A stretch of 64,000 nt of DNA from Climacteris rufus (lineage: Eukaryota; Chordata; Aves; Passeriformes; Climacteridae), in the NCBI GenBank assembly GCA_013398175.1, contig VZRZ01008255.1, positions 7,998 through 71,997 on the forward strand, read 5' to 3'. The stretch's first letter is position 1; every line of letters starts with the position of its first letter. Shown here in pieces: positions 1 to 12,316 of the stretch. Below the pieces are notes generated by a model that worked only from the letters and a program-made list of their open reading frames with translations, did not search any database and was not told the origin of the DNA. The translations under genes were made by a program, and so were the position numbers.

Positions 1-24
1 AGAGGAGAGGAGAGGAGAGGAGAA
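1..24. repeat. (AGAGG)n simple repeat at window edge
   Basis: Four to five copies of a GAGGA-type purine pentamer run into the left edge of the window, so its full length is unknown. It is a microsatellite with no coding meaning. Confidence 0.9.
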
Positions 25-1000
25 AAACAAAATCAAAATAAAATTTCAGTCATGCATATTAAAAGGAGGAGAAATAGTCAACTGAATGGAAAAAAAGGAG
101 TGCAGACACAAAAATGTCAAATATGATCCAAAAAGTATTCATGTGAAGATAGATATGAAATAAGACACTCATTAGTCTTAATGTAGGATACCCCACACAA
201 TTTTGATCGTCTGTGCTTAAGAAAGATTTGCTCAGATTTCATGTCTGTAAAAGAGTTTTTATCTAGAAGACTTTGGGAATAGTAATACATCTTATTAGAT
301 ATGGCTAGAAGACAGAAGAGCATGGCTTGTTTATTACAGAAAAATTAAGAAGAAAAGGATGTATGATTGTTCTGTAAATCTGTTGGGGAAAATACTGGGT
401 AAAGGAAGGATTCACATAAGATGTTCAGAAAGCCAAGAATGCATTTCTTTCACTGTTGAAAAAATCTTTCACATACTGGAATTGAAATTCAAAACCAGTT
501 TTCAAATTAGAAGCAGATTTTCAGCTTCTTTTAAGCAATTTTATAAACTTAATGTAAGGGATTGGATTAAATGGTTGCCTGTGAAGAAGTTCACTGGAAT
601 AAAAAATGCTGGAGGTAACTGCCAACTTTACATTCCTGTGAGAGATAAGAGACTGAAACTTTCAAGCTGAGCATCTTGAGGCATTATATACCTGATTATA
701 TCAGAAGCAGTCCTTTCTTCAGCCCTTTTGAACAGCATCAAATCTTCAGAGACTAGAAGCAAGATTAAAACATTCAAAGCTTCAGGGACAGAATAAAGAG
801 TTTGCTGCACCTGTTTTACAGTCATGCACATTGACAGAATTTAAGGCTGTGTTGACATCTTACACATCGAAGACAACTCTGCTGATTGTGGGGGTGTGGG
901 GAAACAGTCTAACACTGAATTTCTAAGATGACATTGGCTCAGCTGAAAAAGGTAAAAAAAAAAAACAGAAAGAAACAAGCTGGTATCCATCCATCAGAGA
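25..1000. other. AT-rich sequence, nothing recognised
   Basis: Short chance open frames occur on both strands (for example 359-670 plus). None has a recognisable domain, splice context or codon bias. I see no repeat family here. Confidence 0.6.
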
Positions 1001-1004
1001 AGTT

Positions 1005-1140
1005 TTTGCTGAACAAAAAAACAAAAAAAAACCCAAAAAAACCCAGAAAGCTCTCAAGCTGTCAATTGCTGTCTTTCATGCAGTCTAGTTTTTTGGGGTT
1101 TTGGTTTTTGGGGGTTTTTGCCTTTTTTTTTTTTTTTCAT
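1005..1140. repeat. A-rich tract followed by G/T-rich tract (low complexity)
   Basis: An A/C tract (about 1008-1050, runs of A broken by CCC) is followed some 40 bases later by a T/G tract (about 1088-1138, runs of T broken by GGGG). The two are roughly complementary and could form an imperfect foldback. The open frame running through it is purely low-complexity. Confidence 0.7.
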
Positions 1141-1610
1141 ATATTTGGAGCATGAGAATCTATTCATTGATGTAGAGTCTCATGGCCCATAACCATTTGC
1201 AGTAATAGAAATTACATAAATGACATCTCCACCGTTGCTTGTGAAAGATTAATGTCAGCAAGTGAATGCCATAAGTATCTTAGTAACTCAGCTATTCACT
1301 AAGTGGAAAGCAGTGTGACTGCTATAAATTAAGAACAAATACATTTGTAAACACTGGGATGGCAGACATACTAGGAAATACTCATCTAGCAGTTCTTCAG
1401 ATTGGACCATCTCTTGGTATCCTTTGAAACTAGGGCATGGATTGGGAGAAATCAATGAAACCTCACATCTTACTATGATTGAAGGTTAAAAAATAGACAG
1501 TGCAGCCTTGGTGTCACCAGTTCAGTGGAAGGTGGGGTTTGTGCCTTTTAACTAGGGACTGTTTATTTTTCAGGAAGGTTAGAAACTCCTCTGACTGAGG
1601 TCATGAAGCA
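1141..1610. other. Unannotated single-copy-like DNA
   Basis: AT-rich sequence with no gene, RNA or repeat that I can recognise. Confidence 0.5.
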
Positions 1611-1614
1611 ACTG

Positions 1615-1945
1615 CCTTCTTTACTTGCAATGAGAATGCTCTGGGCAACTATTTCCAGTGTTTGACTGTCCTCATGCTGTTTTACTAATATAGAGTCAGA
1701 ACTTCCTCTGGTAAATTGTACTTGGGTCTTCCATTTATCACTGTGCATATCCCAAAAGAATCTGGCTACATATTCTTCACATCTTCCCATAAGGTAGTTG
1801 AAAGCAACAGTAAGATACCCTCTGTCTTCTAGAATAAACCTAGTCCTCACATTCACTACCTCTCTACTATGTGTTCTGAGTCCCAATCATCTTGCTGGCC
1901 TTCCATTGGATTCACTCCAATACATCAATATTTTTGCTTTAGGAT
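1615..1945 (-). mobile_element. CR1 LINE fragment (end of ORF2), old
   Basis: The plus strand reads as the antisense of a CR1 3' region: a 'CTCTGGGCAACT..TTTCCAGTGTTTGACTGTCCTCATG' style block (near 1638-1676) and then 'CAATCATCTTGCTGGCCTTCC' style sequence (near 1884-1905). On the minus strand one frame contains AFNYLMGR, which corresponds to the AFQYLKG segment near the C-terminus of CR1 reverse transcriptase proteins. The copy is heavily diverged and truncated at both ends. No function is expected. Confidence 0.7.
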
Positions 1946-2739
1946 GCTGAAGGTGTATGCAGGACAAATATATGGGAGAAGGTACCTATAGAGGCAGGCC
2001 TGTGCCTAAGTGTGAAATCCTAAGTAGTAAAAAATTACACATGACCTGATTAATCAAGTGAATTGCACCACAAAAGTTAAATGCAATGAATTTCTGTTCT
2101 GGAAACTTGATTGTCTCCAAACTGGTTTGTTTGATCATTTCCTGGGCTTTTAATGGGATGTTTTATCCAGATTGCAGTCTACATCATTGCACCAAGTCAG
2201 GTATTATAGTGTCTAATTTCTCAAAAGTTCAGGTTTTTTTTTTTAACTATATAGTCAATGCTGTATGAAAGTCAAGAACAAAATATTCAAATGAACCACA
2301 TTTCATTTGTACACAGCATAAAGCATACTTCATTCAATGTAGTCTAATTAACCTCTCATCCAGAGATCCAAATTCTCTAAATAAAAAGTTTGTCACTAGG
2401 AGGAAAGCAAAAGCCCTTTTCCCATACAAGAGATTATTGACATTTTCTTAAAGATAAGATATGAACTGGGTAGTAAAGTCCTGAATAACCTGAATTGTTA
2501 CAGTGATGATACAGACTGCTTTCAACTAAAGTAATAATTAAAGACTATCAAAATAAACAAGTAAGAAACAGAACAAAATGGAAGTGCACAAGTGAAATGT
2601 ATCTCCAAGTAAAACTTCTATTTTGCTCATATTTTAGTAAGCTTAAGGCCAATACCAAGGTTTTTCACTCATATAATACTGCCATGGAGTTCAAATTCAC
2701 ATTACTGCTTACACTTTTATTTAAATTGCTCTGTATTGG
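1946..2739. other. Unannotated AT-rich DNA
   Basis: No gene, RNA or repeat recognised. Open frames (for example 2086-2268) are short and rich in F, C and I, as expected by chance in AT-rich DNA. Confidence 0.5.
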
Positions 2740-3890
2740 ATACAGCAGCCATTATGCTGATGGATGTGACAATGTTTTTTCTGGTTCCCAGGCTTTTTTT
2801 GAGGTGCTTATGTCTCTGTGGTCTCTTGGCCTGTTTGCTTATCCTCAGATAGCACCAGTTTTGTCCCTGCTATGTCGCTTTTGCAGAGCAGGGGCATGAA
2901 CAGGAATTGTTACTTGTTTAGGTGTGGCGATGCTGATTTACAAGCAGTTGAGTGACGCACTGGGGGGTGTTCTAAATATGTATCATCTGATATTACTCCA
3001 CCCTAGTCTCAACGATTTGTTTTGGGGTTTGTTGCCAGCTACACCTGGTCTGCTAGAAAAGAAGCAGGGGATGATGTTTCTGAGACTTTCATCTCCCTCT
3101 TCCCTTTTAAATCTGGTGTGTCACTTTTGGAGGATTTTCATTTTCCCCTGAATGTTAAGGAGACCGTTTTCCTGGTGTTATATCTCGTGGGTTCATTTTA
3201 TATGGTTTACAGCCTCTCTAGAATGAGGGCTGAGGGGTCCAGAGGGGCTGATAAGACACCTGACCCAGATGTGGGAGAGTCAGAGTGGTGGGGGGAATGG
3301 GAAAAGATGGGGCAAAACCTGAAGAAATTCTCTAAACCAATAGACTGTACATAAATAAGGTGACTCCCCCGGGATCTGCCCTTTTCTTCCCAGCTGCGGT
3401 GGACAAAGTCGGCACAGCGGAGAGAGAAGGTGAGGGGGTTTTTTCCCCTGTTATTTTCTTCCCCTTGGCCTTTCGGCCAGTTTTTTTTTTCCCCCTTCCT
3501 TTTTTTGCCTTTTTCTTCATTTCTTTGGACCTGTGCCATCACCTGGAACTGAGGAGGGGATCAACATCAGAGGGACACTCCCCCTCCTGGGCTTAGGGAG
3601 GCCTGGTGCAGCCTGTGCCAGGACCCCTGCTTCAGGAGGCTACCAGATGGAAGAGACTCTGGAACTGAGGTTTTCCCTTTTTGGGGATTTATTATCTGAT
3701 ATTATTCATTTGTTTTATTATCTTTGCTGTGTCTGCATGCATATTGTGTATGAACAAGCAGGGTTTTTTTCACTTTCTTCCGAGAAATTTCTTTCCAGAC
3801 CACAGTAGGGGAGGGGCTGGTGGAAACTACTTTCTGTTTGGAAGGGGTTTCCTCCTGATATTGTCTCAAACGATAACACTATTATAGGTG
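2740..3890 (+). mobile_element. Unclassified repeat-like block with promoter motifs and two short membrane-type frames
   Basis: This block is visibly richer in G and C than its surroundings and has long pyrimidine tracts, a texture unlike single-copy DNA. One plus-strand frame (3022-3354, no ATG at its head) has a hydrophobic stretch at about residues 48-66 (VFLVLYLVGSFYMVYSL) and then a charged, W/E-rich tail. A second (3681-3887, also no ATG) begins with a hydrophobic stretch containing LILFICFIIFAVSACIL. Between them lie CCAAT, TATA-like and splice-donor-like motifs. It could be a fragment of an endogenous retroviral or other LTR element, or a retrocopied gene 5' region. I cannot assign a family. 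No TG...CA ends or target duplication were found, so the boundaries are set only by the change in composition. Confidence 0.35.
3337..3435 (+). promoter_or_regulatory. Promoter-like cluster: CCAAT box, TATA-like box, splice-donor-like site
   Basis: CCAAT at 3337-3341 is followed by a TATA-like CATAAATAAGG at 3350-3360. Then comes a pyrimidine-rich candidate start region (about 3378-3392) and an AAG/GTGAGG donor-like junction at 3429/3430. The order and spacing suit a pol II promoter with a short first exon. This is inferred from motifs only; transcription is not shown. Confidence 0.35.
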
Positions 3891-6535
3891 TTAAATACTT
3901 ATGAGTCAATGGTGACTGAGTCCAAATTAGTTCAACATAATAAAACTCAGCATCTGAAAAGAATCATATCTGCTTTCTGAGGTATCTACAAATGTATCAA
4001 ATTGTAAGATATGGCCATTACAGTAATGTACACGTCTCTGTGCAAAAATGTGCTGACAATTGATGATGAGACAGTCTATCACTATTTCTTCCTTCTTATA
4101 TAATTTTAAAAGTGTCAATGATTTTTAAGTTTTCCTTCCCTCTTGATCTAATCCTAAGAAAAACTGAGCTGGGGCTAAAGGTAAAAGATACTTAAAAGAG
4201 GAAAGCAAATGGATCTGCTGTGTTGGTTAAATTTCTTTCCTTGTTCTCAATTATTTAATCAAAATGTACAGTAAGCAAAATCATCCATCTGGGGATAGGA
4301 TTATCTGGCACAAAGTAAAAGAATGATAGGATTTGCAGACTTTGTAAATTAAATTGTGTGATTCATGGTTTTTCTAAGGGTCTGAATGACTTTCAAATGA
4401 TGTAGCCACTTTATGCTTTCTAATCTGTCTTATGAAATAAATAAGAAAAATATGCTAATGTAACTTTTTCTAATAATATATTCACATGAGAGCCTTTCAA
4501 ATACATGCACCAATCACTTTATTTTTTAATTTTTTATTTCAGACTTTTTAATAGATTTGGGGTTTGTTGGTTTTGCCTTTTCTTTGGGTTTTTTTTTACT
4601 CAATCAGAAACCTCTGAAAGGATTTAAAATAACCTCTCTTTTTCTGTATGGTACTAGACCTTGAAGACTTGGAACGATCCTCTCCTATTCACACTAAGAG
4701 GTTTTCAGACACAAAAATAAGTTTTATTAATTGAATGTTTATTTGATAAATATGATCTTACAGGAACTGGAAGGAGGCACTGAAGTTAATCCTTATGATT
4801 TTATTAACTGAAATTTTATTTATTTATAACAGATTAATGTATTTGCAGTTGTTAGCTTTTGTTCTAATATATGAGAAATGAACCTTAACTGAGTGAGAGT
4901 GTACAAATGGGCTTGAAGTATTTAATTGGAAGTATGTATTTATGAACATTTTTCAAGTATAAAGGAGACAGGGAGATTGTATGGTTGTGAGTAAAATAGT
5001 GTCCTTTACCTTCAGTCTATAACTGTAAGTGCTATGAGACCAACAGCCAGGCTCTTAAAGCCTGGTGCTCAAGTCACACAATCACGCCAGTCAGATCAGC
5101 TCAGAATTGAGTTATATTAACAAGGATACTTTGCTATGTTTTCTTTCACCTATCATCAAAATGTCCTTCCAGCAGAGTAAAGCACTGGCACAGGATGATC
5201 CGAGGTGAAGAAAAACAGAAATAGAATGTTTGCATTCTAACTCTGAGAAAAGTAAATTGTTAGTAGCTGGAGGGAATGAAGTATTTTCTTTCCAAACAGC
5301 ATATATTTTCTATTATACAAACACACAGATGGAGCAGAGGGAGAAAAACACTAAAATGAAAGACAGTATATTACAAGGAAAGGAAGAAAAAGATAACACA
5401 TACGTGCACATGCTATAAAGATCAGAGTCACACTATAAGAGCTCAGACCGTCTTTCTTTCCTGTTCCTTTTGTTCCTGGTTTTTCCATCCCAAACCATCT
5501 GTATAGATCAGGGTCAGGTTCTGTAAACTCAGGATCAGATTCTTTCAAAGTTTTTCATCAAACTCTGCACAACTTGATCAGAGACAGGGTTTTATGTAGT
5601 ATTTATATGTACAGATAGACAGTAAACGAACATATGACAATTATCCATTGATTTTTATTAAGAATAGTATTTTTTGTGGCTGACAAAATGTTATGATTAA
5701 TGTTTTTCTTATAGTATTTTTCTGAGCCTAAATTCAAAATTCACTCAAGGACAAACTCCAGACTGCATTTTTGTATTGACAATATAAAGCAAAATATAAT
5801 TGCTGAAACTCCAGAAATAAATGAAGCATTATGAAAAATATAAAACCAAATTATTGAATAGAAGAGTTAATCTTCACCAAATGCAAAGCAAATATTATTC
5901 CCTTTTAAAGAAACAAATGCATTATTTTTACATAAATATATGTCTGCAATATATTTCAGGTCTGAGTGTTTGTGTATGGTATGCTTCAATATACTTCAAT
6001 ATGCTACCTCGGCAACAGACACGCTGGTTTTATTTTTCTTCTTTTGACCTTGCAATGAGATACTGACAAGAAGCAAGTCATTTTTCCTGTTTACCCAGTT
6101 TTAGCTGAGAAATAGACCCATTTAAGAAGGCAACTTACTGTGACTGTGATGCATCATCAGCTTACTGTAAACTTAGGCATGCTTCTTGTGTCCTCAAGCT
6201 CACCTTCCTTAAACTGAGTGTATGAGGATAGAATAAAACATCTTTAGGAAACTAGAGTTGCAGAAATGTAACTGCAAAAGATTAACGCTGTTCATTTCTT
6301 TAGACATTTGCATAGATCTGAAAATCCCACTGCTCTTTGTTCTGCATCTTTGAACAGAAGATAAAAATGTGAATTATCTTCCCTGCCTTCTTGTTTCAGT
6401 TTAAAACACTGCTAACATGTTTTTATTGTGTTTAAGTCATAAGAAGGCAAGTATTCCTGTTTTCCCAAACAGCCAAAGATTAGTTTTCCCTAAAATTTGG
6501 GATACTACTTCATTAAAGCTTTAAAGGTAAATTAG
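3891..6535. other. Unannotated AT-rich DNA
   Basis: No gene or known repeat recognised. It contains poly(T) runs (4520-4600) and a small perfect foldback CCAGGCT-cttaa-AGCCTGG at 5047-5065. Open frames here are short and featureless. Confidence 0.5.
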
Positions 6536-6552
6536 TTATATATATATATATA
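6536..6552. repeat. (TA)n microsatellite
   Basis: About eight uninterrupted TA units. Confidence 0.85.
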
Positions 6553-8095
6553 CTCTATAGTGAAGCAAAGAAAGCAGATAGCTTTGATGTTAAAATTATT
6601 TGTTTATTCTAGGAAAACCCTTTGTTTGGTCTTACAAGAAAGCAAATTCTGAGTTTTCTTAAGTTTATCAGGTTTCTCAGAAGTGCTTTCCTATGTTTAT
6701 TTTAAAAATTTATTTTAAAAAAAGGTTTTAGTCTCTTCTATTACTATACAAATAAACCTAATTATAATAGAAAAACATTTAACTTCCAGGAGGTCATTTT
6801 TTGAGTTAACCTTAAATTAGAGACTAAGCTTCCTATATGCCTCCTTTGTTATAGAGGATGGAAAAAAAACCATAAGAGACAGCTGTTAAAATCACTTCAG
6901 CTTCCATTGCAAGCAAAACTGTTTAGAGGATGTTCTATCTCTACAGTTTTTGCTTTCGTGTTTTTATCTGTTTGTTGGTGGGCTTGTGCATTTGCCCAAG
7001 AGGTTTAATTTCCCTGGAAATGGTAATAAAAACAACTTCAACAGTCCTTGACACAAGAAGGTATGTATACATGTTCTTTATTCAATAAAAATCTCATATG
7101 CAACAAAAGTCGAATCAAGTACAGGTATGTAGAAATTTAAGAAAAATGACATTTAGCTTCAATGACTTCCAGAAAAGAATTCATGGAACAGTTATTACAT
7201 CTTTCTTATACTGGTAACTGTGGAAAGTTACCAACAGAGCTACAGAGAGTAACTATGGGCCCATGACTTCAACACAAAATGCTACAATTAGACCTCAGCA
7301 TCAAATTACAGTGGTTTCAGGAAACAGGGGAGAACAGGCAATCTAGACAGCTTTTTTGGATATACTTTTAAGATTTATTTAATCTGACTCATCTAGCAGT
7401 TCTGTTCATGTCTGAGAGTGATCAGCATAAGGGTCCTTTAAAGCAAATAAAGGGAAGAAAGGATCTTTAGATGATAAAAATTGCACCCTACCTCCTCAGT
7501 CCCAATTCTTCTCCTAGGCACCAAACTAGGCCTGAAAACTACTTGCATTCCTCTCTCCATTTACAAAAACATAGCTTTTCAGCTTTCAGTTACAGTCCAA
7601 CTACATATTTTCTTCTTGAACTAGTAACATACAACCATGATTCTTTTCTAAGATGGAAAACTGAAAATTTTACTTGAGGTCCATCCTCAGCCACTGCAGT
7701 AGGTAACCTACACTAACTCTCTTCAAGGTCTCCTCAGCTTGCACAATCTGAAGAAAAAATGCCTAAGATGCCTGTAACTGTTAGCTCTGTACATAGCTGA
7801 GAACATATTGCACATATCTGTGTTTTATTCACCTTTTCACTCAAAAACACAACTAACATGGTGTTTACTCAAATTGTATCTCCCGAGGAAAACAAAAATA
7901 CAGTACCATAAAGAGCTACAGATAACCTGAATGTGAGTCTCATCAGTGAGACTGACTGATCTCATCAGTGTTAAAGCCTTTCCTGAAGTTGCTAGACAAT
8001 ATCCACTGCTCTTTATGGATTTACGGATGTCTAGTTGGCTTGTGTATTTTGGATATTCTTGTATATTCTTGTGTATACTCTTTGTGATCTGGACA
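6553..8095. other. Unannotated AT-rich DNA
   Basis: No recognisable gene or repeat. One donor-like AAG/GTATGT occurs at 7059/7060 on the plus strand, with no convincing acceptor or frame upstream. Confidence 0.5.
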
Positions 8096-8099
8096 AAGG

Positions 8100-8640
8100 A
8101 ATGTCGCCCTGGTCTCCAGCACTTCAGATTCTTGAAGGCGCTTCAGATTCTTTACAGTTAGTAAAAACCGTGGTAAAGACAGCATTCAAAACCTCAGCCA
8201 GTTCCATGCCCTGTGTAACCAGGTCCCCCATCTCACGGAGCAATGGACCCACATTTTTTATAGGTTTTTTTTTTTTTATAATGTCACCCATGTACTTACA
8301 GAAGTCCTTCTTGTTGTCTTTGGCATCCCTGGACAGAGGCTATTCCATTTCAGCTTCAGCTTTCCTAACTTCAATTCTGGATTCTTGGATAATGCCTCTG
8401 TATTTCTCCCAGGTTATCCATCCTTGCTTCCACTCTCTGTATGCTTCCATTTTGTGTCTGAGTTTGGCCAGGAGCCATTTTTTTCTGATGTCTTATTTAT
8501 TTCCAGTGAACGCTCTTTGCCTTGTAGGAGGTGATCTTCAAATAATAATCAGCTTTCGTGAGTCCCCTCTTCATTCAAGGGCCTTATCACAGAGGAATCT
8601 TTCAATGTATAGAAGGCATGCTTTCAGAAAGATGCAGCCT
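8100..8640 (-). mobile_element. CR1 LINE ORF2 fragment (endonuclease-to-RT linker region), degenerate
   Basis: Read on the minus strand, this matches the part of CR1 ORF2 between the endonuclease and reverse transcriptase domains. Around 8180-8255 the minus strand encodes GPLLREMGDLVTQGMELAE, which fits the CR1 'G(P/D)L...GDLVTQDMEKAEVLN' motif that precedes the RT domain. Upstream, antisense equivalents of the 'KSFYRYIG' and 'KHKKEVYRGWKQG' parts of the protein can be traced at about 8285-8470. A poly(T) expansion at 8265-8277 and frame breaks show that it is dead. In CR1, ORF2 supplies the endonuclease and reverse transcriptase for target-primed integration. Confidence 0.85.
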
Positions 8641-9885
8641 TTTCACTGTTAGAGAAAATGGCTTCTATTCTTATTCTATTTCCATGTGTTACTCATGTAT
8701 CTGTAAATATTGGACTAAGGGAAAATTATCACAGAAATGTTCTTCTAACTTTTATGAAAGCAGAGGTTCTCTCTCTTCTTTCTGTGCTGTGTTCTTCTGA
8801 AACATCATCTTTGATTGCATTCCAATGCCACAGAAACTAGAATCCACTAGACTCAAGAGCATTGCCAAAACTCTATGCTGGACTACTGTAGCAGTCACCT
8901 GTGAAACAGAGTTGGAGAGCTGTCAAAATCAGAGTTGCTCATAAAAGGCAATCTTATGTCAGTGAGATAAATCTAGACGTCCGAAAAAAAAAAATCTGGA
9001 AGTTACCAAAACCAAAATATTCCTACAAATGTGTTATCAAACCCTTTTTCAAGCTCAGGTGAGAAACAGTGAAAATACATTTAATCAGTGTAATTTCTAC
9101 AAATTAAAGGAAAGGCTGCCAACGTGGAGCAAGCAGCTGCAGTGAATCCATGAAAAGGAAAATAAGTGATGCCTACAGGTTACTGCATGATTCATAGAAG
9201 TTATTTATGACACCCATTTTTCATTAAAACAAAACAACAGCAGAAAAAGATAGCCTGAACTAACCTTATAATAAATACAGGTGAAAATGTCTGTGTCAGA
9301 AAAACCCACCAGGTTATTGAACATATTGATTGCATTTTTACAGGGTGTGGGAATGTAGGGTTTTAATCATTGTGCTCTATGCATTAATAACATTAATAAA
9401 TAAGACACATATTTACACCAGTTCAACAATTTTGAAAGTTACAAGGTTGTAAGCCATATCTGAATACTGTTAATATATTGTAAATACTTATAAAAATACA
9501 AGGCTTTATCTTTCAAAATTAGCTGGCAGAGGCAAGTAATTTAATAACATTTGCCAGCCTTGATTATCTAAATCTGAGTCACTTAAAATTTCCTCCTACA
9601 CAGAAGAGACAGTATACCTTACACCATAAATTATAATTCATATTCCCTGAAGCTGTCTGTAAGCTGTTATCTAAAACACCTTGTTGACCCCTAGGATCAG
9701 TTATATTACAGTAAGGTATTATTCTTCAGCATATAAAACATAAAAGGTAAATACAGATGGGAAAGGAAAATACAAAAAAGGAAAAGACAAGAGAAAAATA
9801 TTTCATTATAATGATGCCTGAACGGATTTTTCTTTTAGTTTGTTGCTTTATTTCCCTATGTAGAATCCCAGTAACTTTTCACAGC
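8641..9885. other. Unannotated AT-rich DNA
   Basis: No gene, RNA or known repeat recognised. Chance open frames run off the end of the CR1 fragment. Confidence 0.5.
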
Positions 9886-9888
9886 TAG

Positions 9889-10305
9889 TGTTTATAGAAT
9901 CAGTACCTGATAAGAGACTCAGACCCTAGTAATACCCCTATTGCCCTGGCCATAACAGAGACATGTTTTGCCCCATATTATTCCCCACTGTCTCTGGAGA
10001 GAGAACAACGAGAGAACATCAAGAGAACTTTGTATCTCCCTTGACGAGAGCAATACAGGAGCAATAAGAAAGTACAATAGCTAATTTTAATTGGGGAATT
10101 TCTGTCAACAATCAGGGATCGTAATATTCACTGTAAATATGAGGGCCAGTCGGGGCTCCTCTCTCTCACACATGGTGGCTCTCTAGAAGCCACAGCCATC
10201 TGGACAAAACTGGGGGGGAGCCACCCATCCCCCACCTCCACTGTGATATTTGCGTGAAGAACAAAGGTATTGCTTTGCCCCTTTTTCCCCACAACCTTGT
10301 GTTTC
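9889..10305 (+). mobile_element. Possible degenerate LTR
   Basis: The block begins TGTTTATAG and reaches a C-rich end near CCCCACA at about 10,305. A stretch GTGAAGAACAAAGG near 10,254 resembles an LTR poly(A)-signal region in which AATAAA has decayed. The composition rises in G and C towards the 3' end, as in R-U5. I found no matching target duplication and no second copy in the window, so this is a weak call. It may simply be a GC-rich single-copy stretch. Confidence 0.25.
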
Positions 10306-10964
10306 CAGTTTTTTCTTCTTCTGCCAGCCTAAAAAGGCATCAATAACAGTTTTGTTCTTTTCATTTTAAACTAAATTCAATGGAAAAACTAGTCATTCCC
10401 TGTGACACATAAATTAATAGAACCCGATCAAATACAACATGAATCTTATTGTTTTATACTGGTTTTGTTGCTTGCTTCTGTGCATACTTAAGGTGGAGGG
10501 TTAATTTTAAGAGGATTACTTTATGTAAAATTGTACAGAATTCCTTAGGTGACTTTGCAGACATTATCCTCTTGAGACATGTGAGAGTCCAGGCTCTGTA
10601 ACCAGTACCTGGAGAAAATTAAAGTCCCACCAGAGGCCAAGATATACCAGGACATTGAGAGAGAAGGCTGACCCAAACTCAGTGAACTCCGTGTGAACTT
10701 AACTGAGAGCTCCCGTAAATGAAGCACTGAGGAGAAAGCCTCATCTGAAATTTTGGCTCCCTCTTACCATGGCCAAAGAACCTGTGTGACCTCTATATGA
10801 CCAGGGCTGAGAAAGCACTTTCCTTTCTTCTACAGAACATTCTTTTACTTTGCCTTTTCCAGGTCTGCCCACATCATGGGGTTGAGGTGATGGATTCTTT
10901 TGACCTGTGTGGTCTCACAAGAAATAAGGAATCCAAGCTTAGTCTTTTTCTGCTGCCTTTAAGG
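10306..10964. other. Unannotated DNA
   Basis: No recognisable gene or repeat. Confidence 0.5.
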
Positions 10965-10965
10965 A

Positions 10966-11030
10966 ATCATAGAATTGTTTGGATTGGAAGAGACTTTAAA
11001 GATAATCTAGTTTCAACCCTGACCTGCCGA
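10966..11030 (-). mobile_element. CR1 LINE 3' end, short fragment
   Basis: The plus strand reads AATCATAGAATTGTTTGGAT and continues 'TGGAAGAGACTTTAAAGATAATCTAGTTTCAACCC' in type. This is the antisense of the conserved CR1 3' terminus, including its ATTCTATGATT tail. Only about 65 bp are recognisable, consistent with strong 5' truncation. Confidence 0.8.
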
Positions 11031-12315
11031 TCTTGTTTTCTGCTTTCCAGCAGAGAATCTAAATTTCCAAACTAAAGCATAATATGTGCAAGGTGTCTCT
11101 CAACCCCTTATACCACAGCCTTGGCCATGTGCATAGAGGAACTCAAGCCACCATAGACCATGAAGAGAGCACAAGGAAGAATTATCCCACTAGTATCTCC
11201 TGAATGAGGAGTCTCCCTCACCTGAAAAAAAATTTTGAAGTGCATTCAGTTAAGAAATCTCAGTAGCACACACCATATCATTCTGGTACACAGAGAAGGA
11301 AAAGGACCTGGATTACAGACACCGTGGCTTGGTTAAGGAGGGGTTTCAGCCATGCTTCCAGCATGTCCTGAGCAAAGCAGGCAAGGGACTTGCTGTAGAT
11401 TTTGGAGTGACAGCTTTTTCAGCACAGATCATTGGTATGTTGAAGTGAAAACCTGCAATATCCCAGCATGGAGACTGTGTGTCAAGCAAACAGTTCTTTT
11501 TTTCCCTGGAGTTGCTCTTTCCTGTGCAAAAGGGTACACAGACTTCTACTGTGAAGATAGCAGGAGGAGTGGTCTCAGTCTGTCCAGCAATAGCTTCTTT
11601 CCATAGAGTAGCAGAGCCTTTATCTTTCTGCATACTTGTTTCTTGAGAGGAAAACAGATGTTTCCCTGCAAGTCTTGAGTGACAGGACTGATTTTCTGGA
11701 AGACCTTGATATTTCTTGGTTGTTGCTTCATTTTCACCTCATAAAGCAAAAATGTTTTGCTTCTTCTCATGATAAAAATAAAGTCAGAATTCTCCCTGGT
11801 TATTTTTCACAGTAAAATATATTCAGTTAATGTGAATACACTCAGACATGGAGGGATAATATACTTGGACTTCTCACAAGATACCAATTTAATCTCATGG
11901 TAATGATTATTGCTTAATTGAGATAAGATTAGTGTAAATTCCACCCAACAGTGATAGTCAGCTGTTGCCAAAGGATTGCATGCTGCTCAGTTAAGTGTTT
12001 AATCAAAAGAATTTTCCTAAATTATGTCAATTAATAGCAAGTAAATACAGTATATTAATAATAAATTAATAACCAGGAAAATATGGAATTTATGGCACAA
12101 AGTATTCTAAAATTCTGAATGAATGTTGTTATCATTTGTAAGGCAGAAGATACCATAACAGGAAGAGAAACACAGGTCAAATAAAAGTAAGAATCTGCTA
12201 ATATACACCGCAGTGATGACACTGTGAAGATGGGAATACATAAGATTTTTGTTGATCAGATGCAAGTATCCTTCACACAGTATGGGCTCTGCAAAGGAAC
12301 GAGGTTGACAACAAA
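11031..12315. other. Unannotated DNA
   Basis: Frames of 80-95 codons are open on both strands over 11,346-11,633 but overlap antisense, lack splice context and resemble no family. The rest is AT-rich. Confidence 0.5.
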
Positions 12316-12316
12316 C

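Noticed and set aside
8035..8652. 205-codon plus-strand open frame
   Set aside because: It lies antisense to a CR1 ORF2 fragment, so it is a shadow of a dead retrotransposon.
11346..11633. Open frames of 84 and 95 codons on opposite strands
   Set aside because: They overlap antisense, and neither has splice context or a recognisable family.
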